Of a stretch of 6,946 nucleotides of DNA, positions 5,238 to 6,946 are shown piece by piece. Source of the stretch: Candidatus Blautia intestinipullorum (GTDB lineage: Bacteria; Bacillota; Clostridia; Lachnospirales; Lachnospiraceae); NCBI GenBank assembly GCA_019120475.1, contig DWVA01000139.1, positions 1 through 6,946 of the forward strand, in the 5' to 3' direction. Numbering within the stretch: position 1 is the stretch's first letter; each line of letters begins with the position of its first letter. The position numbers and the translations under genes are program-made. The notes under the pieces are model-generated. The model had not been told where the DNA came from. It did no database searches and saw nothing but the letters and a program-made list of their open reading frames with translations.

Positions 5238-6837
5238 ATCCAAGAAGTTTTTTCAGATCTTCCTCTGGAGTGCTTATAGGAGCAATCTGATAGTTTTCCG
5301 CCAGATAGTTCAGCACATTGGGAGATATAAAAGCCGGAAGGGAGGGCCCGAGAAGGATATTTTTAATGCCAAGGTGCAGAAGCGTTAAAAGGATGCAGAC
5401 CGCCTTCTGTTCATACCAGGAGAGAACCATAGACAAAGGCAGATCATTCACGCCGCAGCCAAAAGTATCCGCCAGAGCTGCGGCTACCTGAATAGCGCTG
5501 TAGGCGTCGTTGCACTGTCCCATATCCATGATGCGGGGAAGGCCGCCGATCGTTCCAAGATCCAGATCATTAAAGCGGTATTTGCCGCAGGCAAGAGTCA
5601 GGACAATACTGTCGGAGGGGGTCTGTTTTACAAATTCCGTATAATAATTCCGGCCTGCTTTTGCACCGTCGCAGCCGCCAACCAGGAAGAAATGTTTAAT
5701 GGCGCCGGACTTTACAGCCTCAACGACTTTGTCCGCCACAGAAAGGACGGTGTTCCGGGCAAATCCGGTCATTACCTTTGTTCCTCCATTGATTCCGGTG
5801 AAGGTTTTATCTTCAGAATAACCGCCAAGAGCCAGTGCCTTTTCGATTACCGGACTAAAATCTTTATCTTCGCCGATGTGTGTAAGCTCCGGATAGGATA
5901 CGGCTTCGGTAGTGAATACGCGGTCTGCGTAGCTGGGTTTCGGAGGCATGAGGCAGTTTGTGGTGAAGAGTATGGGAGCGGGGAGCTCTGCAAATTCTTT
6001 CTGCTGATTCTGCCATGCGGTACCGAAATTACCCTTCAGGTGAGGATATTTTTTCAGTTCCGGATAAGCGTGAGCAGGGAGCATTTCTCCATGTGTATAG
6101 ATGTTGATCCCCTTGCCTTCTGTCTGTTCCAGAAGTTTTTTCAGATCAAAAAGATCATGTCCTGAGATGACAATGAAGGGGCCCTTTTCCACTGTAAGAC
6201 TTACTTCTGTGGGGGCGGGATGTCCGTAGGTTTCTGTATTTGCCTGATCAAGAAGGGCCATGCATTTCAGATTGATCTCACCTGTCTCCATAACAATGGG
6301 AAGCAGTTCATTCATGCCCCAGTGGTCCATGCCGACGGCAAGGAGCGCCTTGTAAAGGAAGTGGTTCACTTCTTTATCTATATAACCCAGAACAGCCGCA
6401 TGGTACGCGTAGGCCGCCATACCGCGGATACCGAAAAGAATCAGGGATTTCAGCGAGCGGATATCTTCATCGGCTGACCAGAGACGGTTCATATCATAAT
6501 CTTCATTGTGCCCGCAGTCAGAAGCACAGCCGCCGCAGTCAGCAATAAGCCTGCTTTTTTCTTCTTCCACATGTCTGGTCAGAGCGGAAATGGTGTCATT
6601 GTCAAAGCTTACGTTGGTGAGAGTGGCAAAAAGAGCTTCTATAACCAGACGGTGCGTAGTTTCTGTCAGAAGAGATTCGTTTCCTTCCGATGCCCTCGCA
6701 AGCCCGATGAGAGCACCGGTGAGCCTGTCCTGAAGTACGGCGGTATCCGCCTTTTTGCCGCATACCCCGGCTGCACCTGTACAGGCTTTGCCGCAGGCGG
6801 TCTGTTCGCATTGAAAACAAAACATTTTGGTATTCAT
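5236..6837 (-). CDS. hcp: Hybrid cluster protein (hydroxylamine/NO reductase family)
   Basis: This 533-residue protein is full length for the family. The N-terminal motif C7-x2-C10-x8-C19-x6-C26 fits the [4Fe-4S]-binding version found in anaerobes rather than the enterobacterial [2Fe-2S] spacing. All hybrid-cluster ligands expected from characterised Hcp proteins are visible: His227 in SGHDL, Glu251 in THGEMLPAH, Cys295 in TTNCLMP, Cys389 in VGGCDGA (the persulfide position), Cys417 in LACGKY, Cys442 in GQCND, and Glu476 and Lys478 in WYEQKAV. The family was first assayed as hydroxylamine reductase. Later work on E. coli Hcp supports nitric oxide reduction and protein S-nitrosylation, so a nitrosative stress role is likely. 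It is cytosolic. GAAGGAGG (complement of 6847-6854) lies 9 nt before ATG 6837 and supports this start over the internal Met5. No Hcr-type reductase gene is adjacent within the window. An extra Cys15 lies inside the N-terminal motif. Confidence 0.97.
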   Translation of the reverse strand: MNTKMFCFQCEQTACGKACTGAAGVCGKKADTAVLQDRLTGALIGLARASEGNESLLTETTHRLVIEALFATLTNVSFDNDTISALTRHVEEEKSRLIADCGGCASDCGHNEDYDMNRLWSADEDIRSLKSLILFGIRGMAAYAYHAAVLGYIDKEVNHFLYKALLAVGMDHWGMNELLPIVMETGEINLKCMALLDQANTETYGHPAPTEVSLTVEKGPFIVISGHDLFDLKKLLEQTEGKGINIYTHGEMLPAHAYPELKKYPHLKGNFGTAWQNQQKEFAELPAPILFTTNCLMPPKPSYADRVFTTEAVSYPELTHIGEDKDFSPVIEKALALGGYSEDKTFTGINGGTKVMTGFARNTVLSVADKVVEAVKSGAIKHFFLVGGCDGAKAGRNYYTEFVKQTPSDSIVLTLACGKYRFNDLDLGTIGGLPRIMDMGQCNDAYSAIQVAAALADTFGCGVNDLPLSMVLSWYEQKAVCILLTLLHLGIKNILLGPSLPAFISPNVLNYLAENYQIAPISTPEEDLKKLLG

Positions 6838-6880
6838 TCTATAGATCCTCCTTCAGTGAAATAATTCCTCCGCAGCAGGG

Positions 6881-6910
6881 AACCTCCATGCTCTCGGCAG
6901 GTATCAGGTT
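6881..6910 (-). other. Possible hairpin in the hcp leader
   Basis: On the minus strand AACCT (6910-6906) pairs with AGGTT (6885-6881). Inside, CC and TGC pair with GCA and GG across small bulges around a CGAGA loop. It lies about 25 nt upstream of the hcp ribosome binding site in a GC-richer patch between A/T-rich flanks. No T tract follows directly, so it is not an obvious attenuator. No convincing promoter or regulator-binding palindrome was found between here and the window edge. Confidence 0.3.
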
Positions 6911-6946
6911 GGAGTAAAGAAATAGTCAGTTGATAAAAAAATAAAT

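Noticed and set aside
5692..6864. Plus-strand open frames inside the hcp gene.
   Set aside because: They are antisense to a fully conserved hcp whose ligand residues are all intact, and their translations show no recognisable features.
6895..6910. Minus-strand AACCTGATACCTGCC resembles a B12 box of cobalamin riboswitches and also the AACCTGAT core of TPP riboswitches.
   Set aside because: The sequence on the minus-strand 5' side is A/T-rich and lacks the other conserved cobalamin elements. The TPP CTGAGA and TAATGC-type segments are missing, and hcp is not a usual target of either.

Overview
The window looks like chromosomal DNA of an anaerobic gut-type Firmicute, most likely Lachnospiraceae or a close Clostridia relative. 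This rests on the strong AGGAGG ribosome binding sites, moderate GC content, and the gene types: a DUF3786 protein, a class I/III-type [4Fe-4S] hybrid cluster protein, a clostridial ADP-ribosylglycohydrolase and a secreted CHAP-type protein. No database search was possible, so the taxon is an inference.

Layout, left to right. (1) Bases 1-87 are the 3' end of a membrane protein gene, closed by a clear intrinsic terminator at 92-124. (2) Bases 262-2197 hold three same-strand, closely spaced genes, probably one operon: a Gfo/Idh/MocA-family NAD(P)-dependent oxidoreductase, a DUF3786 protein and a 64-residue helical protein of unknown function. A possible RNA hairpin lies between the second and third. 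(3) Bases 2323-3699 encode an exported protein with a signal peptide, a CHAP/NlpC-P60-like cysteine amidase or peptidase domain, an FN3-like domain and an unrecognised C-terminal domain. (4) Bases 3700-4360 contain no intact gene. They hold two decayed coding fragments and a 274-bp MITE-like element (4021-4294) with terminal inverted repeats and TA flanks. (5) Bases 4375-5166 encode an ADP-ribosylglycohydrolase-family protein. (6) A strong bidirectional terminator (5174-5237) separates it from the convergent gene hcp (5236-6837, minus strand), which encodes hybrid cluster protein, a nitrosative or oxidative stress Fe-S-O enzyme.

The most unusual part is 4019-4296. The element is built from two diverged copies of a ~130-bp unit in inverted orientation, and each unit folds into a long hairpin capped by the same GCGTAC-5 nt-GTACGC apex. 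In-silico removal of the element plus one TA restores a reading frame that runs to a stop at 4353-4355, six bases before the ribosome binding site of the ADP-ribosylglycohydrolase gene. The element therefore appears to have inserted at a TA inside the 3' part of a gene that once sat directly upstream of the glycohydrolase gene.

I see no evidence of one coordinated multi-gene system across the window. The first three-gene group, the secreted protein, the glycohydrolase and hcp look like separate functional units.
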